64,000 nucleotides of DNA from Anaeromyxobacter sp. Fw109-5. Lineage in GTDB: Bacteria > Myxococcota > Myxococcia > Myxococcales > Anaeromyxobacteraceae. Under the pieces are notes generated by a model. That model made no database searches. It was not told where the DNA came from and was given only the letters and a program-made list of their open reading frames with translations. Positions 17,412-25,094 of the stretch are shown in pieces; position 1 is the stretch's first letter, and every line of letters starts with the position of its first letter. The stretch spans positions 2,542,001 through 2,606,000 of the forward strand of contig NC_009675.1 in assembly GCF_000017505.1 (NCBI RefSeq), written 5' to 3'. The position numbers and the translations under genes are program-made.

Positions 17412-19013
17412 ATGGCCGAGATCGATCCCGAGCTGCTCGAACGCGTCGCCCGCTGGTGCGCCGACGCCGGCCGCCATGCTGGCGCGCGCGAGATCCGCGC
17501 TGCCCTCTCACCGCTCTCCTGGGACGAGCTCCTCGCCGCGCGGGCGCTCCTCGCCGATCCGCCGCCCGCGACGCCGCTCGGACCGTACGCCCTCGCCGAC
17601 ATGGCGCGCGGCGCGTCCGCGGACGCGGCCGCTGAGCGCGAGCGTGGCGCGCAATACCCGCGGGAAGAGGCGGACGAGCCCGTCACTGCCGCCCCGGCGG
17701 CGGCGCCGTCGGCGCCCGCGGGGAGCCGAGGCAAGGGCAAGAAGAAGCGCGCCGCGGCCGTCGTGGTCCACCGCGCGCGCGACCGCGTCGTCGCCGCGAC
17801 CCCGGAGCCGCCCGCGCCGCCGCCTTCGCTCGACGAGCTGCGCCGCGACGAGGGGCGCACCGTCCTCGAGCGGATGCTCCGCCGCCACGGGGGCCGACGC
17901 GCGGCGATCCTGTCGGAGGTCCAGGCGGGGTGGCGCGCCCCGGGGGATGCGCCGCCGACCGAGACCCATCTCGACGCGCTCCTCGACCACCACGGCCTGA
18001 GGCGTGCGTTCGACCGGCGCGAGCACGACGAGCTCTTGCACGCGCTCCGCGCCTCCGGCGGCTCGCGCGCCGCCGCCGCCGCTGGCCTCGGGCTCGACGA
18101 GCGCGGACTCGACGCCGCCCTCGCTCGGCTCGGCGCCGTCGCCGACGCGGAGCGAATCCGCGAGGAGCGACGCACCGATCTTCGCGCGCGCGCGACCCTC
18201 TCCGAGCGCGTCCACCTGCTGCTCGGGCAGGAGGACCGGTTGCGTGACCTCGGCCTCCTCGGCGAGTTCGAGGCGGACCTGGGCGCACGCCTGCCGGAGC
18301 ATCTGCGCGCGCTCCGCACCGGCGGCGAACCCCTCGCGCAGGCTCTCTCTCGCAGCCTCTCGTTGCCGCCGGCCGCGGTCGCCGCGCTGTCGTCCCGGTT
18401 CGGCCTCGGCGTGGATGGGGCGAGCGCCCACTCGCCCGGCCGGGAGGGCGCGCGCGAGGAGCGCCGGCTGGGAGCCCCGCGACGTGAGTTCCGCCCGGCG
18501 GGCGCCCGCCCGCCAGGCCGCCCAGCAGGCGGATCGCGCGGGGCGGGCTCCTCGTCCCCGGCAGGCAAGCCGTCGCGATTCGGCGGCACCTCGCGCCGTG
18601 CGCCAGGTGCCTCGGCGGAACGGTCCGGCACGCGCGCGGGCGCACGCGCCGAAGCGCCTCGCAGCGGTCCTGGCCCTCGCAGCGGTCCCGGCCCTCGCAG
18701 CGGTCCCGGCCCTCGCAGCGGTCCCGGCCCTCGCACCGGCCCCGGCCCTCGCAGCGGTCCCGGCCCTCGCAGCGGTCCCGGCCCTCGCACCGGCCCCGGA
18801 CCTCGCACCGGCCCCGGACCTCGCACCGGCCCCGGACCTCGCACCGGCCCTGGCCCTCGCACCGGCCCTGGCCCCCGCACCGGCCCTGGCCCCCGCGCCG
18901 GTCCCGGACCTCGCACCGGCGGCGGACCTCGCACCGGCCGGCACGGAGGACCGCCCAGAAACTCCCCTGGACCAGGGTCGCGGGGGCGCGGGCGGCCCCC
19001 TCGGCGGACGTGA
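17412..19013 (+). CDS. Unknown protein with PRSGPG tandem-repeat tail
   Basis: 533 residues from ATG 17412; the reading frame is open further upstream but that part overlaps the divergent gene's promoter region. The N-terminal half is helical with many Arg, Asp and Leu and includes a Lys/Arg-rich patch (GKGKKKRA). From about residue 350 it becomes disordered and Gly/Arg/Pro-rich, and residues 416-511 are 16 consecutive six-residue units PR(S/T/A)GPG. No family was recognised. The cationic, RGG-like tail suggests nucleic-acid or polyanion binding. Confidence 0.75.
   Translation: MAEIDPELLERVARWCADAGRHAGAREIRAALSPLSWDELLAARALLADPPPATPLGPYALADMARGASADAAAERERGAQYPREEADEPVTAAPAAAPSAPAGSRGKGKKKRAAAVVVHRARDRVVAATPEPPAPPPSLDELRRDEGRTVLERMLRRHGGRRAAILSEVQAGWRAPGDAPPTETHLDALLDHHGLRRAFDRREHDELLHALRASGGSRAAAAAGLGLDERGLDAALARLGAVADAERIREERRTDLRARATLSERVHLLLGQEDRLRDLGLLGEFEADLGARLPEHLRALRTGGEPLAQALSRSLSLPPAAVAALSSRFGLGVDGASAHSPGREGAREERRLGAPRREFRPAGARPPGRPAGGSRGAGSSSPAGKPSRFGGTSRRAPGASAERSGTRAGARAEAPRSGPGPRSGPGPRSGPGPRSGPGPRTGPGPRSGPGPRSGPGPRTGPGPRTGPGPRTGPGPRTGPGPRTGPGPRTGPGPRAGPGPRTGGGPRTGRHGGPPRNSPGPGSRGRGRPPRRT
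18657..18944 (+). repeat. 18-bp coding tandem repeat, 16 units
   Basis: Sixteen head-to-tail 18-base units of the type CCTCGCAGCGGTCCCGGC, encoding PRSGPG or PRTGPG. Units 1-4, 6 and 7 have AGC (Ser); 5 and 8-13 have ACC (Thr); 14 has GCC (Ala); 15-16 diverge. The unit length is a multiple of three, so copy number can change without a frameshift. There are no spacers, so this is not CRISPR. Confidence 0.95.
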
Positions 19014-19069
19014 TCGTCGCGGAGCGGAGCGCCCGGACGAACGACGCTCGCGCGCGCCCGGCGGTTCGC

Positions 19070-19435
19070 CTACGCCTTCGGCTTCGGCGCCGGCTTGCCC
19101 TTCTCGAACACCACGCCGTCGCCGAACTTGGCGACGATCTGCTTCTTCGTCTTCAGGCCGGTCATGTCGATGACGAAGTTCGGGACCCGCCGCGCGCGCC
19201 GATCGGCGGCCCAGCGGGTGATCTCGCCGCGCGGGCGCGTCGCCGCGCCGTTCACGCCCCGGCGACGCCGCCCGCGGCCCTTGCGAGCGATCTCCGCGTC
19301 GAGCTCGCTCTCGAGCCGCGCGGCGGCCATCTCGGCGACCGCGCGCGCGATCGCGGCGGAGGCGCGCTTCACGACGGGCTCCATCGCTGCGCGCACGGCG
19401 GCGTCGAGCGTGGTGTGAACAGGCGGGCGGGGCAT
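19070..19435 (-). CDS. Small basic protein, conserved-looking, unknown function
   Basis: 121 residues with an AGGAG ribosome site. The first 60 residues are an Ala-rich helix bundle; the middle is very basic (GRGRRRRG); the end (VPNFVIDMTGLKTKKQIVAKFGDGVVFEKGKPAPKPKA) looks structured with a Lys/Pro tail. It resembles small nucleoid-type or ribosome-associated basic proteins but I cannot name a family. It converges on the PRSGPG gene and lies upstream of tRNA-Leu on the opposite strand. Confidence 0.7.
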   Translation of the reverse strand: MPRPPVHTTLDAAVRAAMEPVVKRASAAIARAVAEMAAARLESELDAEIARKGRGRRRRGVNGAATRPRGEITRWAADRRARRVPNFVIDMTGLKTKKQIVAKFGDGVVFEKGKPAPKPKA

Positions 19436-19559
19436 CGGGCGTCTCCTTCGCGGCCGATTGCGCAGGTTTTGCTCGGCGCGGAAATGGACCTTTGCCGGGC
19501 ATTATAGACTCGGCGCCGAGCGCCCAATCCATTTTTCTGCTAGGGTCCGCGGCGCGTCT

Positions 19560-19643
19560 GGCCCTCTGGCGGAACGGTAGACGCGCTCGACTCAAAATCG
19601 AGTGGGGTGATCCCCCGTCCCGGTTCGAGTCCGGGGAGGGCCA
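19560..19643 (+). tRNA. tRNA-Leu (anticodon CAA)
   Basis: Acceptor GGCCCTC pairs with GAGGGCC (19636-19642) with discriminator A. The anticodon stem CTCGA/TCGAG encloses loop CTCAAAA, giving anticodon CAA. The long variable arm (GGGG-TGAT-CCCC) is diagnostic of Leu, and the T arm is CCCGG-TTCGAGT-CCGGG. It reads UUG codons. CCA is not encoded. A TGCTAGGGT stretch about 18 bases upstream may be an extended -10 element. Confidence 0.95.
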
Positions 19644-19732
19644 TTTCTCGGCGAGCGATCCCGTCCGCGTTTTCCCTTGCCGCACGGGCTCGGCCGCGTG
19701 TATCCGTACCCCGCACCTCCACCAGGAACGCC

Positions 19733-20464
19733 ATGTACAACCTCCTCATCAGCCTGGGGATCGGGCTCGCAATCGGGGCCGCGATCGCGCTCGGGACCGA
19801 GTTCGGCTGGGCCGCCGCCGTCTTTCCCGCCCTGCTCGCCGCGACGATCGCCTACTTCCTCCTGGCGCGCCGGACCTGGAAGCAGCTCGAGGCGGTGTTC
19901 GAGGGGATGCAGGCGGACGTTCGAGCGCAGAAGCTCGACAAGGCGGTGCAGACCCTCCAGGGCGGCTTCAGGCTCGCCCCCTGGCAGTTCCTCGTCGCGG
20001 CCCAGCTCCACTCGAACATCGGGATCCTCCTGTTCATCCGTCAGGATCTGGACGCCGCCCTCCCCCACCTCGAGAAGAGCTTCTCGCGCAACTGGATTGC
20101 CCGCGGGATGCTGGGCGTCGCCCGTTACAAGCGGCGCGACCTCGACGGCATGAAGCGCGTGTTCGAGGACGCGGTGAAGACGAACAAGAAGGAGGGCGTG
20201 CTCTGGTCGGCGTACGCCTGGATCCTCGAGGAGCTGAACCGCCACGCGGACGCCATCGCCGTGCTCGGTCGCGCGGTGCAGGCGAACCCGTCGGACGAGA
20301 AGCTGAAGGGCTCGCTCCAGCTCCTGCAGAACGGCAAGAAGCTCAAGCTCGGCAAGGTCTACGGCGAGCAGTGGTTCCAGTTCATGCTGGAGCGCCCGCC
20401 CCCGCAGTTCGTCGGCGGGCCTGGCTTTCGCGGCGGCAAGCGCGCCATCTACGGCCGCGGCTAG
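19733..20464 (+). CDS. Membrane-anchored TPR-like protein
   Basis: 243 residues, ATG preceded by AGGAACGCC. Two adjacent N-terminal hydrophobic helices (about 4-22 and 25-44), then helical pairs with TPR character (for example SNIGILLFIRQDLDAALPHLEKSF and LEELNRHADAIAVLGRAVQANPSDEKL). It ends in an aromatic/Gly-rich segment. Likely a cytoplasm-facing scaffold on the inner membrane; function unknown. It starts about 90 bases after tRNA-Leu and may share its promoter. Confidence 0.82.
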   Translation: MYNLLISLGIGLAIGAAIALGTEFGWAAAVFPALLAATIAYFLLARRTWKQLEAVFEGMQADVRAQKLDKAVQTLQGGFRLAPWQFLVAAQLHSNIGILLFIRQDLDAALPHLEKSFSRNWIARGMLGVARYKRRDLDGMKRVFEDAVKTNKKEGVLWSAYAWILEELNRHADAIAVLGRAVQANPSDEKLKGSLQLLQNGKKLKLGKVYGEQWFQFMLERPPPQFVGGPGFRGGKRAIYGRG

Positions 20465-20500
20465 CGCTCTGGTCGCTCCCGACCGGGAGCGTCAGACGCC

Positions 20501-20719
20501 TCACGATCCGCCGAAGCCGATCGAGACGCGGCCCTGATCGTCCACGACGAGGGGCACGCGCCGCTCCCCGCCGGAGAGCGCCAGGAAGCGCTTCATGGCC
20601 GCGGGGTCGGCCTTCACGTCGTGGTAGGTGAACTCCACACCTCGGGCGCCGAGATCCTCACGGGCGGCGTTGGTGTAGGGTCAGCCGTGCTTGCCGTAGA
20701 TCTCGACGCCTCGGGACAT
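20501..20719 (-). CDS. Uxx-star family glutaredoxin-like selenoprotein (in-frame UGA = Sec13)
   Basis: 72 residues when the TGA at 20681-20683 is read as selenocysteine. The ATG follows a strong AGGAGG. The start reads MSRGVEIYGKHG-U-PYTNAARED, matching the glutaredoxin redox loop with U in place of the first Cys and T in place of the second. The frame then continues as a clear thioredoxin-fold sequence with the cis-Pro motif RRVPLVVDD and a GFGGS end. A stem-loop lies just after the UGA. It fits the small Uxx-star glutaredoxin-like family and is probably a thiol/selenol oxidoreductase. Ordinary gene callers would stop at residue 12. Confidence 0.85.
20635..20678 (-). promoter_or_regulatory. 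Candidate bacterial SECIS stem-loop
   Basis: Three bases after the UGA on the minus strand, CTACACC (20678-20672) pairs with GGTGTGG (20641-20635; six Watson-Crick pairs and one wobble). CGCCG (20669-20665) pairs with CGGCG (20651-20647) around a 13-base loop containing GAGGATC. Position and size suit a bacterial SECIS element bound by SelB. The pairing was found by eye and not folded by program. Confidence 0.55.
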
Positions 20720-20907
20720 CCGGCGCTCCTCCTCAGGGAGCAGATATTCCGGATCGCTCCCGCGTGTGGGGGGAAAATGTACCGGAGCGCGCGGCGCGCC
20801 GGACACGCGGCGTCCACGGGCCCGGACGAACGGCCTGCAATCGCGCGAGCTTCGAGCCGCCCACCCCGTTCGCGTGAGCGGCACCGCGATTGCTCTCCTC
20901 GCCCGGC

Positions 20908-21051
20908 GTGACCGCCCGCGCCGCCTTCGACTTTCCCGGTACCGCTCACCTCTCCCCCCGCGGCCGCCGCGCGCTGAAGATCGCGGTGGCAGCCCTCGTG
21001 GGGATCCCGTGGATCCCCCTCGCCGCTGCGCTGTACGCTTGGATGCGCTGA
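20908..21051 (+). CDS. Possible 47-residue single-pass membrane peptide
   Basis: GTG start, ending in TGA overlapped by ATG (21051). The second half is strongly hydrophobic (IAVAALVGIPWIPLAAALYAWM) after a charged stretch (SPRGRRALK), consistent with a small membrane protein. There is no convincing ribosome site and no recognisable family. In GC-rich DNA such frames occur by chance, so this is a weak call. The surrounding non-coding stretch (20720-21188) shows nothing else I can support. Confidence 0.3.
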   Translation: MTARAAFDFPGTAHLSPRGRRALKIAVAALVGIPWIPLAAALYAWMR

Positions 21052-21188
21052 TGGCGGTAGGCCCTCGAGCCCCCGCCGATCGGGCGAGCGCGCGCCGGGG
21101 GGGCGGGCGTCGCCCGATCGTCCCGCCCAGCGGTAAGCCCTGCCGTTCGGCTCCGCCCCCACTAGATTTGGACGACCCGAACGGACGG

Positions 21189-22538
21189 ATGCCCGGGACG
21201 ACGCCATATCCTCCGCGACCCCCCGACGTCGCGGACACCGCGCGAGACCCGCTCGCGCCGCTGCTCGCGGCGATCGATGCGGCCTCGACGCTGCCGCCCG
21301 AGGAGCGCACGCGCCGGCTCCGGGAGGCGCTGCCGACCGGGCTGGCCGACCTGGCCGACGCGAACCGCCGGCTGCGCGAGACCACCCACCGTCGCGACGC
21401 GCTGCTCGCCTCGGCGGCGGCCGAGCTCCGCGCGGCCGCGGACCTGCTCGCCGCCGACCCGGCCGAGGCCGAGGCGCGCCGAGGAGACATCTCGCGGCTG
21501 CGGCGCGTCGCCGAGGATCTGGACCGCACCCTGCGAACGACGCCCGACGCCCCCGCCAAGCGCCGCTCCCGCCCGACCGGCACGCGGCCGCGCCTCCTGG
21601 TCGTCGACGACGAGGCGGACGCACGCGAGGTGCTCACCGAGGTCCTCGAGCCCGAGTACGAGGTCATGCTCGCCGAGGACGGCGAGGCGGCCGTCGACCT
21701 CGCGCGCGAGGAGCACCCCGACGTCGTGCTGATGGACCTGTTCATGCCGCGGCTGGACGGGCTCCAGGCGCTCGAGCGGCTCCGCTCCGATGCCTCCACG
21801 AGCGACATCCCGGTCATCTTCGTGTCCGGCCACGGGGACGACGCGGTGAAGGTGCGCAGCCTCGATCTCGGCGCGGTGGATTATCTACAGAAGCCCTTCT
21901 CCGAGCGCGAGCTGCGCGCGCGCGTGGAGCGGACGTTGCGGCTCGTCAGGAGCCACGTCGCCCTCCGGGAGCTCGCCCAGACCGACGCGCTCACCGGCCT
22001 CGCGAACCTGCGCGCCTTCCGCGCGCGGGTGGAGGAGGAGGTGAAGCGCGCTCGCCGCTACCACACGCCGCTCACCTGCGTGATGGCGGACATGGACCAG
22101 CTGAAGCCGATCAACGACGAGCTCGGTCACGCCGCCGGCGATCGCGCCATCGCGGCGGTGGCGGCCGTGATCCGCGAGGAGCTCCGCGAGACGGACTTCG
22201 GCGCCCGCTACGGCGGCGACGAGTTCGTGATCCTCCTGCCGCACACCGCCGCCGAGGAGGGGCGCGTGTTCGCCGAGCGCGTCTGCGCGCGGCTGCGCGA
22301 GCTCGAGCTCGAGATCGGCGGTCGACGCATCCACGTGGGCGCGTCCTTCGGGGTCGCCTGCCTCTGCGACGATCTGCGCGAGGACGCGGCCGAGGCCCTG
22401 GTCGGCGCGGCGGACACCGCGCTCTACGCCGCCAAGCGAGAGGGGCGCGGGCGGGTGGCGTCGACCGAGCTGCCCGAGCCCCCCCGGCTGCCGCCGGACG
22501 TCGGCACCGGCGCGGCGCAGTCCGCGCCCGCGCACTGA
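21189..22538 (+). CDS. REC-GGDEF response regulator diguanylate cyclase
   Basis: 449 residues from ATG 21189; the frame is open upstream, so the start is uncertain. A helical N-terminal part (about 20-130) precedes a receiver domain (about 135-255: DDEADAR, phospho-site VVLMDLFMPRLDG, Lys in LQKPFSE). A GGDEF domain follows with RYGGDEFVILL and an RETD I-site five residues upstream. Phosphorylation should activate cyclic di-GMP synthesis, as in WspR or PleD. No cognate kinase is adjacent. It converges on the NtrC-type gene. Confidence 0.9.
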   Translation: MPGTTPYPPRPPDVADTARDPLAPLLAAIDAASTLPPEERTRRLREALPTGLADLADANRRLRETTHRRDALLASAAAELRAAADLLAADPAEAEARRGDISRLRRVAEDLDRTLRTTPDAPAKRRSRPTGTRPRLLVVDDEADAREVLTEVLEPEYEVMLAEDGEAAVDLAREEHPDVVLMDLFMPRLDGLQALERLRSDASTSDIPVIFVSGHGDDAVKVRSLDLGAVDYLQKPFSERELRARVERTLRLVRSHVALRELAQTDALTGLANLRAFRARVEEEVKRARRYHTPLTCVMADMDQLKPINDELGHAAGDRAIAAVAAVIREELRETDFGARYGGDEFVILLPHTAAEEGRVFAERVCARLRELELEIGGRRIHVGASFGVACLCDDLREDAAEALVGAADTALYAAKREGRGRVASTELPEPPRLPPDVGTGAAQSAPAH

Positions 22539-22614
22539 GCGACGGTTCGCGACGGCGGCGATCCGCCATCACCGGCGGGTCGCGAATCGCGTTGCCGTTC
22601 AGTCTCCTCGTGAG

Positions 22615-22630
22615 GGGGGCTTGCGCCCCC
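22615..22630. terminator. Hairpin between convergent genes
   Basis: GGGGGC-TTGC-GCCCCC lies in the 140-base gap between the REC-GGDEF gene and the convergent NtrC-type gene. It is short, GC-only and without a T run. It could help termination in either direction, but the case is modest. Confidence 0.35.
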
Positions 22631-22679
22631 GCCCGGCGACGGGTGACCGACGTACCCGAAGCGGCGCCGTCGTGCGCGC

Positions 22680-24086
22680 TCAGGCCTTGGCGCCGCTCGC
22701 CGGGAGCTCGCCTTCCGTCTCTCCGGCGCGCGTGCGAGCCTCGGCGGCGTACCTGTTCAGCTTGTTGTAGAGCGTCTTCTCGCTGATGCCGAGGATCTCC
22801 GCGGTCCGCGCCTTGTTCCCGCCGTTCTTCTGGAGCGACGCGAGGATGTACTCCTTCTCGACCTTGTCGAGCGGGATCCCCAGCGGCACCCGCAGCGTCG
22901 CCGCCTCGGGCCGGGAGGCCTGCATGTCGGGCGGGAGGTGCTCCTCGCCGATGACCTCGCCGTCGACCAGGATCATGGCGCGCTCCACGGTGTTGCGGAG
23001 CTCGCGGATGTTCCCGGGCCAGGCGTAGCCCTGCAGGATCCCGAGCGCGCCGGGCGACACCCCTTGCACGTGCTTGCCGGTCTCTCCGTTGAACTTCTCG
23101 ATGAAGTGGTGCACGAGGAGCGGCACGTCCTCCCGCCGCTCCTTCAGGGGCGGGAGCTGGATCGTGAAGACGTGGAGGCGGAAGAAGAGATCCTCGCGGA
23201 ACCGGCCCTTCCGGATCTCCTCCTTGAGATCGCGGTTCGTCGCGCAGATCACGCGCACGTCCACCTCGACCTCGGAGCGGCCGCCCAGCCGGCGGAATCG
23301 CCGCTCCTCGAGGACGCGGAGGAACTTCGCCTGCAGCTCCAGCGGCAGCTCCCCGATCTCGTCGAGGAACAGCGTGCCGTTGTGCGCCAGCTCGAAGTTG
23401 CCGAGCCGCCGCTGGTCCGCGCCCGTGAACGCGCCCCGCTCGTAGCCGAACAGCTCCGACTCGATGAGCGTCGCGGGGATCGCGCCGCAGTTCACCGCGA
23501 CGAAGGGCTTCTCCTTGCGAGGCGACAGGTTGTGGATCGCGCGCGCGACCACCTCCTTGCCCGTCCCGCTCTCGCCGTCGATGACCACGCTCGCGTTCGA
23601 GGGCGCGACCTTCTTCACGAGCTCGAAGACCCGCGCCATCGCGGGCCCCGAGCCGATCATGTCGGTGCCGGGCGCCAGCGCGGCGAGGCGCCGCCGGAGC
23701 AGCTGCACCTCGCGCATCGTCTCCTTCTTCTCGAGCGCGCGTTCGAGCACCAGCCGCAGGCGCGGCACCTCGAGCGGCTTCTCGATGAAGTCGTACGCGC
23801 CCTCCTTGATGGCCTGGACCGCCGTCTGGATGGTGCCGCGGCCGGTGAGGAGCACGACGGGGCACTCCGGCAGCTCGGCGCGGAGCGCGCGCAGCAGCCA
23901 GAGGCCGTCCATGTTGGGCATGACGAGATCGGTGAGGATCACGTCGGGGTGTCCCTCGATCGCCCGCCGGAGCGCCTCGGTGCCGTCGCTCGCGGTCTGG
24001 ACGTCGTAGCCCCAACGCTGCGTCAGCTCCGCGAGCGCGTCGCGGCTGTCGGCCTCGTCGTCGACGATGAGGACGCGGTATTTCAT
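22680..24086 (-). CDS. NtrC-family sigma-54-dependent response regulator
   Basis: 468 residues. Receiver domain (1-120) with DDEADSRD, phospho-site VILTDLVMPNMDG and Lys in IEKPLEV. AAA+ domain (about 145-380) with Walker A GESGTGKE, the sigma-54 contact loop GAFTGA and Walker B LFLDEIGEL. Fis-type helix-turn-helix at the end (NKARTAEILGISEKTLYNKL). It should activate sigma-54 promoters when phosphorylated. Its ATG overlaps the stop of the kinase gene upstream. Targets are unknown; no clear sigma-54 promoter was seen nearby. Confidence 0.95.
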   Translation of the reverse strand: MKYRVLIVDDEADSRDALAELTQRWGYDVQTASDGTEALRRAIEGHPDVILTDLVMPNMDGLWLLRALRAELPECPVVLLTGRGTIQTAVQAIKEGAYDFIEKPLEVPRLRLVLERALEKKETMREVQLLRRRLAALAPGTDMIGSGPAMARVFELVKKVAPSNASVVIDGESGTGKEVVARAIHNLSPRKEKPFVAVNCGAIPATLIESELFGYERGAFTGADQRRLGNFELAHNGTLFLDEIGELPLELQAKFLRVLEERRFRRLGGRSEVEVDVRVICATNRDLKEEIRKGRFREDLFFRLHVFTIQLPPLKERREDVPLLVHHFIEKFNGETGKHVQGVSPGALGILQGYAWPGNIRELRNTVERAMILVDGEVIGEEHLPPDMQASRPEAATLRVPLGIPLDKVEKEYILASLQKNGGNKARTAEILGISEKTLYNKLNRYAAEARTRAGETEGELPASGAKA

Positions 24087-25003
24087 TCGCGATCGTTCCT
24101 CGGCAGATACAGGACGAGACGCTCGAGCGCGCCCTCGCGGGCGATCGTCAGGCCGCCGCCGAGCGCCTCAGCGCCGTCGGCGGCGACCTCCGTGTAATAG
24201 GCGAGCTCCGGGTCCGGATCTCCCAGCGCGTGCTCGATCGTGACGCGGAGGTTTCCCCCGTCCGGCTCCACGCGCAGGGACATGCGGCCACCCTCCGGCG
24301 TCTCCACGAGCGCGCGCGACACGAGCCCGAGGACGAGCCGCGACACCCGGCCCGGATCGCAGCGCGTGCGCGCCGCGCCGGAGGCGGCGTCGACGTGCAG
24401 CTCGATGCGGCGGCGGCGGGCGTCGTGGCCGAACAGGCTCGCCGTGTCCGCCGCGAGCGCGCCGACATCCGTGTAGCCGAGCGGCGCGGACGGATCCGTG
24501 ACGTCGAGGAAGCGGCGCACGACCTCGTTCACCCGCCCGATCTGATCGCGGAGCGCGCCCAGGTGCGTCGCCGAGGCGGCGCCGGCGTCGCCGGCCGAGG
24601 AGAGCTTGTCCGCGAGCAACGCCAGCTGGAGCGCCATCGCGTTCAGCGGGTTCTTGATGTCGTGGGCGACGCCCGCGGCGAGGCGGGTGAGCCCCTGGGA
24701 ACGCATGGAGTGCTCGAGGCACTCGGAGTCGCTCGGGGCGCGGGCCAGGAGCAGCACCCCCTCCCCGCTCGGGACGCGCTGGAGCTCGACCACCTCGCCG
24801 TTGAGCCCGGGAACCCGCGCGACCTCCGGTCCCTCTCCCGCGAGGAGCGCGCGCAGCTCGGGCGCACCCTCCGCCCGTGCACGGACCGCTCCGGTCAGGT
24901 CGCCGCCGGGCTCGAGCCCGAGCTGCGCCAGGAAGCCCGGATCGGCGGCGAGGACCGCTCCTGAGCGGTCGACGAATGCAGCGCCTCTCGCGAATGGGTG
25001 CAT
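24083..25003 (-). CDS. Histidine kinase with degenerate ATP-binding domain
   Basis: 306 residues. A short PAS-like N-terminus (about 8-110) is followed by a HisKA-type dimerisation helix with an intact H box (AAGVAHDIKNPLNAM). The region corresponding to HATPase_c has lost its N box (GLVSRALVETPEGG where an Asn is expected) and has no DxGxG motif, keeping only a weak GGGLTIA. It may therefore be unable to bind ATP normally. It overlaps the NtrC-type regulator by four bases and is its evident partner, perhaps as phosphatase or as an acceptor for another kinase. Confidence 0.85.
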   Translation of the reverse strand: MHPFARGAAFVDRSGAVLAADPGFLAQLGLEPGGDLTGAVRARAEGAPELRALLAGEGPEVARVPGLNGEVVELQRVPSGEGVLLLARAPSDSECLEHSMRSQGLTRLAAGVAHDIKNPLNAMALQLALLADKLSSAGDAGAASATHLGALRDQIGRVNEVVRRFLDVTDPSAPLGYTDVGALAADTASLFGHDARRRRIELHVDAASGAARTRCDPGRVSRLVLGLVSRALVETPEGGRMSLRVEPDGGNLRVTIEHALGDPDPELAYYTEVAADGAEALGGGLTIAREGALERLVLYLPRNDRE

Positions 25004-25094
25004 GGTGTGACCTGGAGGTCGGGCCCAGAGATGCGTCGTGACCTTCCTTTTTTCAAGCCCGCGCGGATGATACCGGTAAAGTTCGGAGCATCCA

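Noticed and set aside
18657-18944. CRISPR array
   Set aside because: The 18-base units abut without spacers and encode PRSGPG in frame.
20684-20719. A 12-codon peptide or pseudogene at the glutaredoxin-like locus
   Set aside because: The frame continues with strong thioredoxin-fold conservation after the TGA, which lies at the redox Cys position. Selenocysteine explains this better than a nonsense mutation.
25004-25094. Sigma-54 promoter in the kinase/CapA intergenic region
   Set aside because: No TGGCAC-N5-TTGC match on either strand, although an NtrC-type regulator is adjacent.
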